Assembly: GCF_021390475.1 (NCBI RefSeq)
Contig: NZ_JAJUWS010000007.1
Span: 111,701-175,700, forward strand
From: Streptomyces sp. ST2-7A
Lineage (GTDB): Bacteria; Actinomycetota; Actinomycetes; Streptomycetales; Streptomycetaceae
DNA: 64,000 nt
Direction of reading: 5' to 3'
The first letter of the stretch is position 1. Each line of letters opens with the position of its first letter. Both the position numbers and the translations under genes were made by a program. The notes under the pieces are model-generated. The model did not search any database and was not told the origin of the DNA. It was given only the letters and a program-made list of their open reading frames with translations. Positions 1 to 11,574 of the stretch are shown piece after piece.

Positions 1-821
1 TCCTGGAACGGCCGCGGGCGGCCGTCCGGGCCGGGTGCGATGACCTCGCCGTCCAGCACGGCCCGCTCCACCGCCAGGTCGTGTCCGGCGGCCACCACCT
101 CCGGCAGCCGGTCGGTGATCTCCTCCAGCGTCCGGGTCCAGAGCCGGACCCGCCCGCCGTCGCGGTGGAGTTGGATCCGGATGCCGTCCAGCTTCTCCTC
201 CACCGCGCACGGGCCCAGCCGGTCCAGCGCCTCGGCCACGCCGCCGGCGCTCCGCGCGAGCATCGGCTGGATCGGTCGGCCGACCTCCAGCCGGAATTCC
301 GCGAGGGCCCCGGCGCCGCCGGCCAGTACGGCGGAGGCCACGGTGCCGAGCGAACCGCCGAGCATGACGGCGCGGCGCAGCTCGGCGGGGTCGGTGTCGG
401 TGGCGGCGGCCAGACCCTCGACGGCGAGCGCGTCCAGGGCGCCCTGCCGCAGTTCACCGCCGACCAGACGTACCAGGAAGTCCTGTTCGGCGTCGGTGGC
501 CTGCTCCAGCAGGGCGGTCCAGTGGCGATGGCGCTCGGCGGTCGCGCCCTTGCCGGAGACGCCGGCGATGGCGGTCAGCGCGGTGTCCACCTCGCGGACG
601 GTGAGTCGGGGCGCGTCGGCGGGTTCGGGGCGTTCGGTGAGCGAGCGCCACCCCGGGCCGGTGCGGCGCTGGGGCAGTCGGCCGGCGAGGTGGGTGATCA
701 CGAGGGGCGCGTCCGCCGGTTCGGCGGCCCGGAACAGCCGGGCGAGCGCGGCGGTCTTCTCCGTGCGGGAGGAGGTGGCGGCGACCTCCCGGGAGGTGCG
801 GGCGAGATCGGCGAGCAGCAT
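1..821 (-). CDS. ATP-dependent DNA ligase, 3' end cut by window edge
   Basis: This gene reads leftwards off the window, so only the first 273 codons are present. The protein begins MLLADLARTSREVAAT and has the N-terminal helical DNA-binding domain of archaeal/actinobacterial type ATP-dependent ligases (about residues 1-180). The adenylation motif EEKLDGIRIQLHRDG follows, with Lys210 as the predicted AMP-accepting lysine. The family joins nicks in duplex DNA using ATP, and streptomycetes carry it in addition to the NAD-dependent LigA. The start is the ATG at 821, after a G-rich stretch. An upstream ATG at 829 is out of frame. The nucleotidyltransferase core beyond the first motif and the OB domain lie outside the window. 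Confidence 0.88.
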   Translation of the reverse strand, partial: MLLADLARTSREVAATSSRTEKTAALARLFRAAEPADAPLVITHLAGRLPQRRTGPGWRSLTERPEPADAPRLTVREVDTALTAIAGVSGKGATAERHRHWTALLEQATDAEQDFLVRLVGGELRQGALDALAVEGLAAATDTDPAELRRAVMLGGSLGTVASAVLAGGAGALAEFRLEVGRPIQPMLARSAGGVAEALDRLGPCAVEEKLDGIRIQLHRDGGRVRLWTRTLEEITDRLPEVVAAGHDLAVERAVLDGEVIAPGPDGRPRPFQ

Positions 822-1012
822 CCCCCCATCGTCACCCCCCCCGGCTCTCGTGTCGCACGGGGGCGCACGGGGGCGCACGAGGCGGACGCGCGCCGGGGGC
901 GCGCCGGGGGCGCGGACGGGGCGCGTCGCGCGTCCGCCCCGGCGCCGGTCGTCGGACCGGTCGTCGGGGCGGTCGCGCTCGGCCGGGTGCGCTCAGCGGG
1001 GCAGACGGGACG

Positions 1013-1372
1013 TCAGCACCACGGGACGGGGTTGTTGTTGCGCACGTAGCGGGCGGTGACCCAGCCGGTGCGGCCCTCGACCTTGTACCAGATGTGGTTG
1101 CCGTCCACGTTCTCGCCGTAGACCTTGCAGCGCAGGGCGATGGTGGCGCCGTAGGGGTAGGTGTCCAGGACCCGGGAGCGGGTGTTGGGCTCGGAGCGGA
1201 CGTTCACGCCGGTGCGTGCGACCACGGTGCCGGTCGCCTGCTTGGCGTGCGCGACCGAGTCGGCGGGAACGGCGGCGCGCTGCTCGCCGGCGAGGGCGGG
1301 GGAGGCACCCAGCAGACCCAGGGCCAGCGCCCCGGCGGCCACCGCGACGGTGGTCTTGACGTTCTTGAACAC
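1013..1372 (-). CDS. secreted SH3-domain protein
   Basis: Small exported protein of 119 residues. I choose the GTG at 1372 because AGGAAGAGG lies about 7 bases upstream and translation then opens with a classic signal peptide: KNVKTT, hydrophobic AVAAGALALGLLGA, and an ALA-GEQ cleavage site near residue 29. The mature part is one bacterial SH3 domain (GVNVRSEPNTRSRVLDTYPYG...IWYKVEGRTGWVTARYV), a fold that usually binds cell-wall peptides or acts as a targeting module. Two cysteines (in LRCKVYG and the C-terminal PVPWC) could form a disulfide outside the cell. There is no catalytic domain, so a wall-binding or envelope-sensing role is inferred. It is monocistronic. Confidence 0.8.
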   Translation of the reverse strand: MFKNVKTTVAVAAGALALGLLGASPALAGEQRAAVPADSVAHAKQATGTVVARTGVNVRSEPNTRSRVLDTYPYGATIALRCKVYGENVDGNHIWYKVEGRTGWVTARYVRNNNPVPWC

Positions 1373-1657
1373 GACCTGCCTCTTCCTCGAGGGGACGGGT
1401 CGGCGACCCCGGTGCGGGACCGCCGGTACCGTCACGGTCCGTCGCGGGGGTCGGGTGCCACGGGTGGCGGGGCGGCCCGGTCACCTGCCCGGGCCGGCCG
1501 CCCCACCCGTCCGGAGGAGCGCACGCCCGCCGGACGGGTGACCGCCCGACGGGCGCGGATGGAATCGTCGTTTCTTCCGGTCATCCGCTCACGTGTCGAT
1601 GTGCTCCCGACCCGGGGTCGGGGCCGGCCGAACCCCCGGGCCGCGGACCCCGGCTCC

Positions 1658-2071
1658 TCAGGCCGCGTCGTCCCCGTGGTCCGGGGCGCCGTCCACCCGG
1701 GTCGGACCGCTCGTCAACCGGTGTCCCGGAGCGTCGATCGGCTCGCCCCGCAGCGCGGCCGACAGCCGCAGGTGGCGGCGGGCCTCGTCGGGTCGGTTCT
1801 GCCGTTCCAGGGCGCGCCCCAGCATCAGGTGCGCGTAGGCGTCCGTCGGGTCCCGTTCCACGATGAAGCGCAGCTCCGTCTCCGCCCGACCCAGCCGGGC
1901 GGAGTGGTAGTAGGCGCGGGCCAGCAACAGCCGGGCCGCCAGGTTGTCGGGCTCCGCCTCGACCACCAGGCTCTGCCGACGGGCCGCCTCGCCGTAGTCG
2001 CGGATCTCGAAGAAGAGCTTGGCCAGACGGTACTCCTCCGCCGGGTCCACGGTGCCGCCGTTCCCGTCCAC
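1658..2071 (-). CDS. tetratricopeptide repeat protein
   Basis: A 137-residue soluble protein made of consecutive TPR helices: EEYRLAKLFFEIRDYGEAARRQ, PDNLAARLLLARAYYHSARLGRAETELR and PTDAYAHLMLGRALERQNRPDEARRHLR. The alternating small/large residues of the helix-turn-helix repeat are clear through about residue 110. The tail is acidic and disordered (GAPDHGDDAA). TPR arrays are protein-protein scaffolds, and no enzymatic motif is visible. The gene lies downstream, on the same strand, of the broken lipoprotein gene, so they may once have been co-transcribed. Partner and pathway cannot be told from sequence. Confidence 0.82.
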   Translation of the reverse strand: MDGNGGTVDPAEEYRLAKLFFEIRDYGEAARRQSLVVEAEPDNLAARLLLARAYYHSARLGRAETELRFIVERDPTDAYAHLMLGRALERQNRPDEARRHLRLSAALRGEPIDAPGHRLTSGPTRVDGAPDHGDDAA

Positions 2072-2140
2072 GCGCCGCTCTCCTCTCCGTCGTCCGCCGG
2101 GGACCTTTTCGTCCTTCCCCCAACGGCTCCGGGCGACGCG

Positions 2141-2734
2141 CTATTCCACCGGACGCACCGAGACGGAGACCCCGGTCACCCGGTCCCGCAACTCCAGTCG
2201 GGCTCCGCGGATGACGGTCTCCCTCTCGTCGGAGCCCTTCCGGTTCCCGTCGGGGGACAGCCATCTGCCCACGTCCTCGGGCAGCGCCCCCTCCATCCCG
2301 GCGGCGGTCGCGCAGTCGCCGAGGAAGGCATTGGGCAGGGGAACCGGGTAGGCGGGCAGGTCCAGCGCCTGACAGCGGAACCTCGACGGCCAACCCTCCG
2401 CGTCGGTCCGGGCGAGGACCCGGTACTTCGCCTAGGAGGCTTCCTCCCCGGCGGCGCCCCCTTCCGGTACGTGGTCGGCAGGGTCGTATCCCACCGTGGC
2501 CGAGCCCTCCCGCACCAGGTGCTCCGAGCCGTCGTCCCCGGCCGGCTCACCCTCGCGCTCCCACTCGATGCCGTGGATCGCGCTCATCATGGTCGCCCAC
2601 GCCTCGATGTCCCCGTCGGGCAGGCGGGGCGGGGAGACGGCGTTCCCGTCCCCCGAGGAGCAGGAGGCGGCGCCGAGTAGCAGGACCACCCCGGACGCGG
2701 CGGTCCCCAACACGGCCATGGTGGTCTGTCGCAC
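2141..2734 (-). pseudogene. lipoprotein-like gene interrupted by in-frame TAG
   Basis: From a GTG at 2734 the frame gives a short basic N-terminus, a hydrophobic stretch (MAVLGTAASGVVLLLGA) and a weak lipobox ending AASC-SSGDG, so export and lipidation are likely. The frame meets TAG at 2432-2434 after GAAGEEAS. The same frame then continues 96 codons (AKYRVLARTDAEGW...LELRDRVTGVSVSVRPVE) to a TAG at 2141-2143. The downstream part has GC-rich third positions and ordinary protein composition, including a Cys pair (FRCQAL, FLGDC). I read this as one gene of about 197 codons broken by a single amber codon. A sequencing error or two separate short genes are alternatives. I do not recognise the family. 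Confidence 0.6.
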
Positions 2735-5874
<3,140 letters not shown>

Positions 5875-6263
5875 CGGGGACGTTCCGTCGGCCCCCGGCC
5901 CCCGGCCCCCGGCCACGCGGCCCCCGGCCACGCGGTCCCCGGTCCCGCCGTTCCGGCTCCGCCCCGGGTCGGGACGGCGGGACCGTCGTCGTTCCCGGCC
6001 CGGCCGATGACCGCGTGGCCGGTGGGCCCCGGGCGGGTGAGCCGGGCCCCGCCGGCCACGGCCGCGCGGAGTAACCTGGCGGCGTGGTGCCGGGCGGCCG
6101 GGGACGGTCGCCGGGGCCGCGCGGCGGTGGGGCCCGCCGCCCCGAACCGCCGCCCACCGGCCGGCCGACGGTCCCTGTTCGCGGAAGTCCGACAGACCGT
6201 CGCCGTGTCCGGGAACCGGCCCACCCGCCGGGGCGCCCGGGGGAGGGAACAGGGAACGACCCC
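5875..6263. repeat. GC-rich short repeats between geosmin synthase and crcB
   Basis: No gene is supported here. Just after the geosmin synthase stop, 5890-5940 is a run of cccccgg units (three in tandem) alternating with gccacgcgg (twice). It may fold and end transcription. The rest is coding-like only in the sense of high GC. I searched by eye for a fluoride riboswitch before crcB and did not find one. Confidence 0.4.
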
Positions 6264-6836
6264 GTGCGATCCATCGAACCCGGTCGGCCGGGTGAGCCCG
6301 GGCCTCCCGAGGAGCCCACCGCCGTGCCCGCCGGTCGGGCCGAACCCCCGGACTCCGACCCGGGCGCCGCCACGGGGCCGGGTGCGACCCGCCGGAGTCC
6401 CCGCCCCGGGCCCCGGCTTCCCCTCGTGCTCGCGGCCGTCGCCGCCGGGGGCGCGCTCGGTGCCCTCGCCCGGTACGGCGTCTCCCTCTCGTGGCCGACC
6501 CCCGACGAGGCGTTCCCCTCCGCCCTGCTCACCGTCAACATCCTCGGCAGCGCGCTGCTCGGCGTCCTGGCGGTGACGGTCACCGACCGCGCCGCGCACC
6601 CGCTGCTGCGCCCGTTCCTCGGCACCGGCCTGCTCGGTGGGTTCACGACCTTCTCCGTGCACGCCGTGGACATCGAGCGGCTGATCGCCGGCGGCCGCGC
6701 GGCGATCGGCCTCGGCTACGCGGCGGCCAACCTGGTCGGCGCGCTGCTCGCGGTGTGGGCCGCCGCCGTACTCACCCGGCGTGCGTCGAACCGTCCGCAC
6801 CCCGCCGGCGGGACCGAGGGCAGGGGCGCGTCGTGA
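6264..6836 (+). CDS. crcB: fluoride exporter subunit CrcB (first of pair)
   Basis: Small membrane protein of the Fluc/CrcB family, which lowers cytoplasmic fluoride as a dual-topology dimer. The conserved core starts near residue 55: GGALGALARYGVS, then TVNILGSALLG, the phenylalanine-box segment GLLGGFTTFSVH and a fourth helix YAAANLVGALLAVWAAA. Ahead of it is a Pro/Gly-rich cytoplasmic extension of about 55 residues that is not part of the fold. I take GTG 6264, with GGGAAC upstream; other starts within the disordered extension are possible. The next crcB overlaps the stop, so the two subunits should be made together and may form a heterodimer. Confidence 0.88.
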   Translation: MRSIEPGRPGEPGPPEEPTAVPAGRAEPPDSDPGAATGPGATRRSPRPGPRLPLVLAAVAAGGALGALARYGVSLSWPTPDEAFPSALLTVNILGSALLGVLAVTVTDRAAHPLLRPFLGTGLLGGFTTFSVHAVDIERLIAGGRAAIGLGYAAANLVGALLAVWAAAVLTRRASNRPHPAGGTEGRGAS

Positions 6837-7207
6837 TGTGGTGGTGGGTCGCCCTCGGCGGTGCGCTGGGCGCCTGTCTGCGGTACCTGATCGACACGGG
6901 GGTACAAGCCCGGTTCGGCTCGAGGTTCCCCCTTGGCACGCTGACCGTCAACCTGCTGGGAAGCCTCGCCCTCGGGGTGCTGACCGGCGCGGTTCTCGCC
7001 GACGCGGCGGGCGAGACGCTCGCCCTCGCGCTGGGTACGGGGCTGTGCGGGGCGCTCACCACCTACTCCACCTTCTCGTGGGAGACGCTGCGGTTGTGGG
7101 AGACGGGCGCCCGGGGTCCGGCGGTGCTCAACGCGGTGGGGAGCGTCGTCGCGGCGGTCGGCGCGGTGGCCCTCGGCCTGGCCGTCGGCTCCGCCCTGTG
7201 GGGGTGA
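6836..7207 (+). CDS. crcB: fluoride exporter subunit CrcB (second of pair)
   Basis: Second Fluc/CrcB homologue, 123 residues, with GGALGACLRYLID near the N-terminus, TVNLLGSLALGVLTGA, the channel segment GLCGALTTYSTFSWE and a final helix ending GLAVGSALWG. Four transmembrane segments are evident, the normal length for the family. Its ATG at 6836 overlaps the TGA of the preceding crcB (a GTG at 6833 would overlap it too), so translation is coupled. Paired non-identical CrcB genes are typical of Gram-positive bacteria that build fixed-orientation heterodimers, which is the expected arrangement here. Confidence 0.92.
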   Translation: MWWWVALGGALGACLRYLIDTGVQARFGSRFPLGTLTVNLLGSLALGVLTGAVLADAAGETLALALGTGLCGALTTYSTFSWETLRLWETGARGPAVLNAVGSVVAAVGAVALGLAVGSALWG

Positions 7208-7230
7208 GGGCGGGGCCGCACCACCCCTCC

Positions 7231-7266
7231 CCGCCGGAGCCCGGGGGCGCCCCCGGGCTCCGGCGG
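7231..7266. terminator. 17-bp perfect hairpin between convergent genes
   Basis: Arms 7231-7247 and 7250-7266 are perfectly complementary around a 2-base centre. The hairpin lies between the converging crcB pair and the response regulator, so it can serve as a bidirectional terminator. No long U-tract follows, which is common in streptomycetes. Confidence 0.8.
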
Positions 7267-7430
7267 GTGGGCGACGCCCGGGCGCGTACACGTCCCCCGG
7301 CTCCGGAATCGGGCCCGGCCGGCACCGTTCGGCTCCCGATGCCGGCACCGTCCCGGCTCCGGTCCTCCGTCCTCGGCCCGGGCTTCGGTCCCGGTTCCCG
7401 GCCTGCCCGCTCCCGCCACCGCTCCCGGCC

Positions 7431-8090
7431 TCACCGCTCCCGGGGCGGCCCGCCGGTCGCCCCGCCGAGCAGGCCGCGCTCGTAGGCGACCGCCACCGCG
7501 GCGGCCCGGTCCTTGACCCCCAACTTCTCGTAGACGTGCACCAGATGCGTCTTGACGGTCGCCTCGCTGACGAAGAGTTCGCGGGCCACCTCCCGGTTGG
7601 GCCGCCCCAGCGAGACCAGCCGCAGCACCTCCGTCTCCCGGGCGGTCAACTCCCCGGTGCGGGAGGACCGGGCCCGGGAGGCGAGGCGGCCGGCGACCGC
7701 CGGTGAGAGCACCGACCTCCCCTCCGCCGCGGCGCGGATCGCGGCGAAGAGGTCCTCGCGCGGGGCGTCCTTCAACAGGTAGCCGGTGGCGCCGGCGTCC
7801 AGGGCGGCGGTGATCTCCCGGTCGGTGTCGTAGGTGGTGAGCACCAGCACCCGGGCCGTCGAGCCGGAGTCCCGCAGTCGGGCGGTGGCCTCGACCCCGC
7901 CCATGCCGGGCATCCGCAGGTCCATCAGCACCACGTCGGGGGCGAGTCCGGCGGCCAGCGCGAGTGCCCGGGTGCTGGCCGCCGCCTCCCCGACCACCTC
8001 GAACCCGTGGACCGCCTCGCACATGCCGCGCAGCCCGTCGCGAACCACCGGGTGGTCGTCGACCAGCAGCAGCCGCACCCGCTCAGGCAT
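7431..8090 (-). CDS. NarL/LuxR-family response regulator
   Basis: A 219-residue two-component regulator. The receiver domain (1-120) has the acidic pocket Asp11/Asp12, the phospho-acceptor Asp57 in VLMDLRMPGMGG, the conserved Thr in VLTTYD and Lys in YLLKDAP. The LuxR-type DNA-binding domain follows (about 147-205: ELTARETEVLRLVSLGRPNREVARELFVSEATVKTHLVHVYEKL). It normally takes phosphate from a HisKA_3 kinase and activates promoters, often of the linked ABC transporter. Its start overlaps the stop of the kinase remnant by 8 bases. That kinase has lost its phosphorylatable histidine region, so this regulator is probably orphaned or uses another kinase. Confidence 0.93.
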   Translation of the reverse strand: MPERVRLLLVDDHPVVRDGLRGMCEAVHGFEVVGEAAASTRALALAAGLAPDVVLMDLRMPGMGGVEATARLRDSGSTARVLVLTTYDTDREITAALDAGATGYLLKDAPREDLFAAIRAAAEGRSVLSPAVAGRLASRARSSRTGELTARETEVLRLVSLGRPNREVARELFVSEATVKTHLVHVYEKLGVKDRAAAVAVAYERGLLGGATGGPPRER

Positions 8091-8544
8091 CGCGCACCGC
8101 CGGAACCTTCAGGCAGACGGCGGTCCCCGCCCCGGGGCCGGACTCCACCACGACCTCCCCGGCGACCCGGGCGGCGCGCTGTCTCATGCCGGGCAGGCCG
8201 AGGCCGCCCGTCCCGTTCGGAGCGGGTACACCGTTCGGTGAGGCTTCGAAGCCGGTTCCGTCGTCGCGCACGTCCAGGGTGAGCACCTCGCCCATGTAGG
8301 AGAGGGTGACGCCGACCCGGGAGGCCCCGGCGTGCTTGTCCACGTTGGTCAGCGCCTCCTGCGCCACCCGCAGGACGGTGGCCTCGACGTCCCGGTGCAG
8401 CGGCTCCGGCTCACCGTATCGCGTGGCGACCGCCCCCGCGGCCGGGGCCCAGGCGATGAGCACGACCACGTCGCGGACGGCCGGCCAATCCCCCGCCCCG
8501 GCGGCGTCCAGGGCCAGGAAGGCGTCGTCCAGGGTCGCGTCCAC
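8083..8544 (-). pseudogene. chimeric remnant: ABC tail, permease end, kinase ATPase domain
   Basis: This 153-codon frame is a patchwork. Residues 1-13 (VDATLDDAFLALD) are the usual C-terminus of a drug-type ABC ATPase. Residues 14-42 (AVRDVVVLIAWAPAAGAVATR) look like the last helix of an ABC-2 permease. From about residue 52 it is the HATPase domain of a NarL-type histidine kinase: N-box EALTNVDKHAG at 63-73, G1 DDGTGF at 94-99, G2 GGLGLPGM at 113-120. The kinase sensor part and its phosphorylatable histidine helix are absent, as is nearly all of the permease. I infer deletion(s) within an ATPase-permease-kinase-regulator operon. The ATP-binding residues survive, so a product that still binds ATP cannot be excluded. 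Confidence 0.62.
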
Positions 8545-9397
8545 GACGCGCAGCCCACCGGGCCGTACACCCCCGCGCCGACAGCAGGGACAGCACCTCG
8601 ATGACGGCCTCGTCGGTCAGGTTGAGCTCGAGCCGGCCGTCCCCCCGCGTGCGGACGCGGTCCACGCCCTCGATCGCGGCCAACTCCCCGGTGTCCGTAC
8701 CGGCGGGGGCGGAGAAGGACATCACGGTGGGGATCCGGGTGTGCCCGATCAACCCCGCCGGGGTGTCGAGCGCGATGATCCGGCCCCGATCGAACAGGGC
8801 CAGCCGGTCACACAGGTGTTGCGCCTCCTCCATGGAGTGGGTGACCAGGAGGACGGTGGTGCCGTCCGCCCGGGCCTCCTCGATCACCTCCCACACCGCC
8901 CGCCGGGAGCGCGGGTCGAGCCCGGTGCTCAGCTCGTCGAGCAGCGCGATCCGGGGTCGTCCGATGAGAGCCAACGCGATGGCCGGCCGCTGCTGCTGGC
9001 CGCCCGACAGCTTGCCGTAGCGGGTGTCGAGTTTCGGACCCAGCGCCAACTGTTCGGCGAGCGCGACGCCGTTGGCGGGGTTGTCGTGGAACGAGGCGTA
9101 CAGGGCCAGGGCCTCGCGCACCGTGAGCTTGGCCTGGAGTTCGGCCTGTTGGAGCTGGACGCCGACGATCCGGTTCAGCCGGTCCCGGTCGCGCCCCGGG
9201 GTCAGACCGGCCACCCGCAGGGTCCCGGCGTCCGGGTCGCGCAGCCGGGCCACGCACTCGACGGTGGTGGTCTTGCCCGAACCGTTGGGGCCCGGGATGC
9301 CGAGGATCTCCCCCTCGTCCACGTCGAGGTCGATGTCGTCGACCGCCACCGTGGTTCCGTAGGTCTTGCGCGGTCCGCGCGCTTCGATGCTGGGCAT
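8411..9397 (-). pseudogene. ABC transporter ATPase, frameshifted near C-terminus
   Basis: ATP-binding subunit of the drug/lantibiotic-type ABC-2 exporters. Walker A GPNGSGKT is at 36-43, signature LSGGQQQR at 130-137, Walker B LLDELSTGLDP with Asp154/Glu155, and the H-loop VTHSMEEA follows. About residue 275 the frame leaves the expected path in a run of five G on the coding strand (8570-8574). With one G removed it would read LLSARGVRPGGLRVVDATLDDAFLAL, the normal family ending, and join the chimeric frame at 8083-8544. As written, translation instead ends in an Arg/Gly-rich nonsense tail at 8411. All catalytic motifs lie before the shift. It is the first gene of the decayed operon. Confidence 0.7.
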
Positions 9398-9441
9398 GGT
9401 GTCAGCCTGGCGTGCCGGCGTGGCGCGGACATCAACCGATC

Positions 9442-9460
9442 GGCCGGCTTTCGGCCGGCC
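9442..9460 (-). terminator. short hairpin after prenyltransferase gene
   Basis: Arms 9442-9448 and 9454-9460 (GGCCGGC/GCCGGCC) around tttcg, about 50 bases past the stop of the leftward UbiA gene and before the ABC ATPase start. Confidence 0.5.
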
Positions 9461-9508
9461 GGGCCGCCGGTCACCGGGCCGCGCCGCCGGCGGATCACGG
9501 CCGCCGGG

Positions 9509-10363
9509 TCAGCCCCGGGTGACGGCAGACGGCCCGGCGGTGAGCAACAGGCCCATGGCGGTCACGGCCACCACCAGCACCGCGTTGAAGGCCGCCCGCG
9601 ACCCCGGCCGCCGCCCGCGCGCCAGTCCCACCCCCACCACCAGCGCCGCCACCGGCAGCACCGCGATCCGGGCGCCCCCCGGCACACCGTCGGGGCCCGC
9701 CGGGCCCACCACCAGCAGCGCCGAGGCCGCCAGCACCAGGACCCCCGCCGTCACCCGGCTGACCGGCGCACCCCACCGGTGCGGCAGGCCGCGCACCCCC
9801 ACCGCCGCGTCGTCGGCCAGGTCCGGCAGCACGTTCAGGAAGTGCGCCGCGCACCCCAGCAGCGCCCCGGCGGCCGGCAGCCACCACGGCGGCCACGGCG
9901 CGCCGGGCAGGGCGAGCACGACGAAGGTCGGCAGCAGGCCGAAGGAGACGGCGTACGGGGCCACCGACCAGCGGGTCGACTTCACCCCCAGGTCGTAGGC
10001 CCACGCCGAGGCCAGGGCGATCAGGTGGGCCGCCGCCGCGAGGAGTCCGGCCGCCAGGGACAGCACGGTGGCCACCCCGGCGGCGAGCACCGTGGCCACG
10101 GTCACCGCCCGTCGGGACACCAGCCCCCGGGCCACCGGTTTGTCGGTCCGACCGACCCGGGCGTCCCGGTCGGCGTCCACCAGGTCGTTGAGCCAGCCCA
10201 CGGAGAGCTGTCCGGCCAGCACCGCCGCCGTGACCAGGAGTGTCCCGCCGGGGGTGTGGCCGACCGCGATGGCCAGGCCGGCGGTGACCGCCGTCACCGC
10301 GACGACGGGCAGGGGATGGCAGGCACCGATCCACGCCGACACGCGTCGGGAAACGATCCGCAT
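9509..10363 (-). CDS. UbiA-family prenyltransferase
   Basis: An integral membrane protein of 284 residues with about eight hydrophobic helices. It carries the two aspartate-rich motifs of the UbiA superfamily: NDLVDADRDARVGRTDKPV near residues 59-77, which binds the Mg-diphosphate of the prenyl donor, and a second site around NVLPDLADDAAVG. Members attach isoprenoid chains to aromatic or other acceptors in the membrane. The gene diverges from a SAM methyltransferase 27 bases away and lies near a type III polyketide synthase, so prenylation of a polyketide phenol is a plausible inference. Menaquinone or heme biosynthesis is less likely because those genes are absent. The start is ATG 10363, with no strong ribosome site. 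Confidence 0.85.
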   Translation of the reverse strand: MRIVSRRVSAWIGACHPLPVVAVTAVTAGLAIAVGHTPGGTLLVTAAVLAGQLSVGWLNDLVDADRDARVGRTDKPVARGLVSRRAVTVATVLAAGVATVLSLAAGLLAAAAHLIALASAWAYDLGVKSTRWSVAPYAVSFGLLPTFVVLALPGAPWPPWWLPAAGALLGCAAHFLNVLPDLADDAAVGVRGLPHRWGAPVSRVTAGVLVLAASALLVVGPAGPDGVPGGARIAVLPVAALVVGVGLARGRRPGSRAAFNAVLVVAVTAMGLLLTAGPSAVTRG

Positions 10364-10390
10364 GGGGAACGAGTGTGCCAGCCTGTCGGT

Positions 10391-11305
10391 ATGACGAGCC
10401 CGAGTGAACGTCGTGGCCCCACCGTGTCGGAGCCGTCGTTCGCACCCTCGTTCGCACCCTCGTTCGCCCCGCCGTCGTCCCTGCGGTCGTCCTCGGCCCG
10501 CGCCGGCGCCCGTGTCCGGGGGCTGCCGGGCGCCCTGCGCGGCCTCCTGCCGCGCCGCGCGCCGGCCCCCGCCCCCATCCCCAACGATCCGGCCCTGTAC
10601 GAGCGGTTGGCAGACCGGTGGGGGGACCCGCGCGGGGACTTCGCGATGCTGCACTGGCTGGCCGCGGCCCGGGCCGAACTCGTCCCACCCGCCTCGCGGC
10701 CCGGGGCCGTACTGGTCGATCTGGGATGCGGGGGAGGCCTCTTGGCCCCGCACCTCGGGGGCCACGGGTACCGGCACATCGGGGTGGACCTCTCCCCCCG
10801 ATCGCTGGCCGTCGCCCGTGGGCGCGGCGTGCTCCCTCTGCGGGGTGACGTGACGGCGGTGCCCCTGGCCGACGGTGTCGCCGACGTGGTGGTGGCCGGG
10901 GAGATCCTCGAACACGTCCCGGACCTCTCCCGGGCGGTCGCGGAGGCGTGCCGACTGCTGCGGCCCGGGGGCCTCCTGGTCGTGGACACCCTCGCCGACA
11001 CGACGCTCGCGCGTTGGGTGGCCGTTCACATCGGAGAACGGGTTCCGCGCGTGGCGCCCCGGGGTGTGCACGACCCCGCTCTGTTCGTCAACCGCGAGCG
11101 CCTGGGGCGTGAATGCGCCCGGCACGGCGTGCGGTTGCGCATCCGGGGGGTGCGGCCCGCGCTGCGCGACCTGCCGGCATGGCTGGCCGGTCGGCGCGAC
11201 ACCGTTCGGATGCGACCCGTTCGGGACACCTCGATCCTCTACCAGGGCATCGGGCGCAAAGCCGTCGCCCCTCCTTCCGCGTCGGTTCCCCGGAGCGTGC
11301 GGTGA
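10391..11305 (+). CDS. class I SAM-dependent methyltransferase
   Basis: A 304-residue protein with a UbiG-like Rossmann methyltransferase core: motif I VLVDLGCGGGLLAPHLG (about 120), HIGVDLSPRSLAVARGRG as the acidic end of strand 2, GDVTAVPLADGVADVVVAGEILEHV and LRPGGLLVVDTLA. The sequence PNDPALYERLADRWGDPRGDFAMLHWLAAARAEL before the core is usual for polyprenyl-phenol O-methyltransferases. The N-terminus has a three-fold SFAP repeat from a 12-base tandem repeat at about 10436-10472. It diverges from the UbiA gene, and the two share a roughly 27-base promoter gap. O-methylation of a prenylated or polyketide phenol is inferred from context. Confidence 0.87.
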   Translation: MTSPSERRGPTVSEPSFAPSFAPSFAPPSSLRSSSARAGARVRGLPGALRGLLPRRAPAPAPIPNDPALYERLADRWGDPRGDFAMLHWLAAARAELVPPASRPGAVLVDLGCGGGLLAPHLGGHGYRHIGVDLSPRSLAVARGRGVLPLRGDVTAVPLADGVADVVVAGEILEHVPDLSRAVAEACRLLRPGGLLVVDTLADTTLARWVAVHIGERVPRVAPRGVHDPALFVNRERLGRECARHGVRLRIRGVRPALRDLPAWLAGRRDTVRMRPVRDTSILYQGIGRKAVAPPSASVPRSVR

Positions 11306-11574
11306 GACCCCCTCCGCCCCGTGGCGCCCGGCGGCGCGCCGGGAGGAAGCCGCCGGGTCCCGGACGGGACGCCGGACCACCGCGCGGGCGACCGATGAGT
11401 GGAACCACCCGGGACGTGGCATGCGATACGGCGAACGCGGTGGGGCCCCCTCCGCTCCGTCACCGTTCCGGCCGGCCCATCCGACCCCGCCCGTGATCGA
11501 CCGGATCGGAGCCCGGGCCCCGACCCGGTGGCAACGCACCGGGAGGCCCGGCCCGGAACGAGAGAGGACGCCCC

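Noticed and set aside
2432..2434. Pyrrolysine or selenocysteine reading of the in-frame stop
   Set aside because: TAG is not a selenocysteine codon, and no pyl genes or suppressor tRNA are visible; mutation or error is simpler.
5875..6263. Possible fluoride riboswitch before crcB
   Set aside because: The conserved fluoride-aptamer core and pseudoknot segments could not be found by eye.
8306..10390. Long open frame on the + strand upstream of the methyltransferase
   Set aside because: It is the GC-driven mirror frame of the ABC ATPase and UbiA genes on the other strand; its product is Gln/Arg/Gly-rich without domains. Only the part from ATG 10391 is real.
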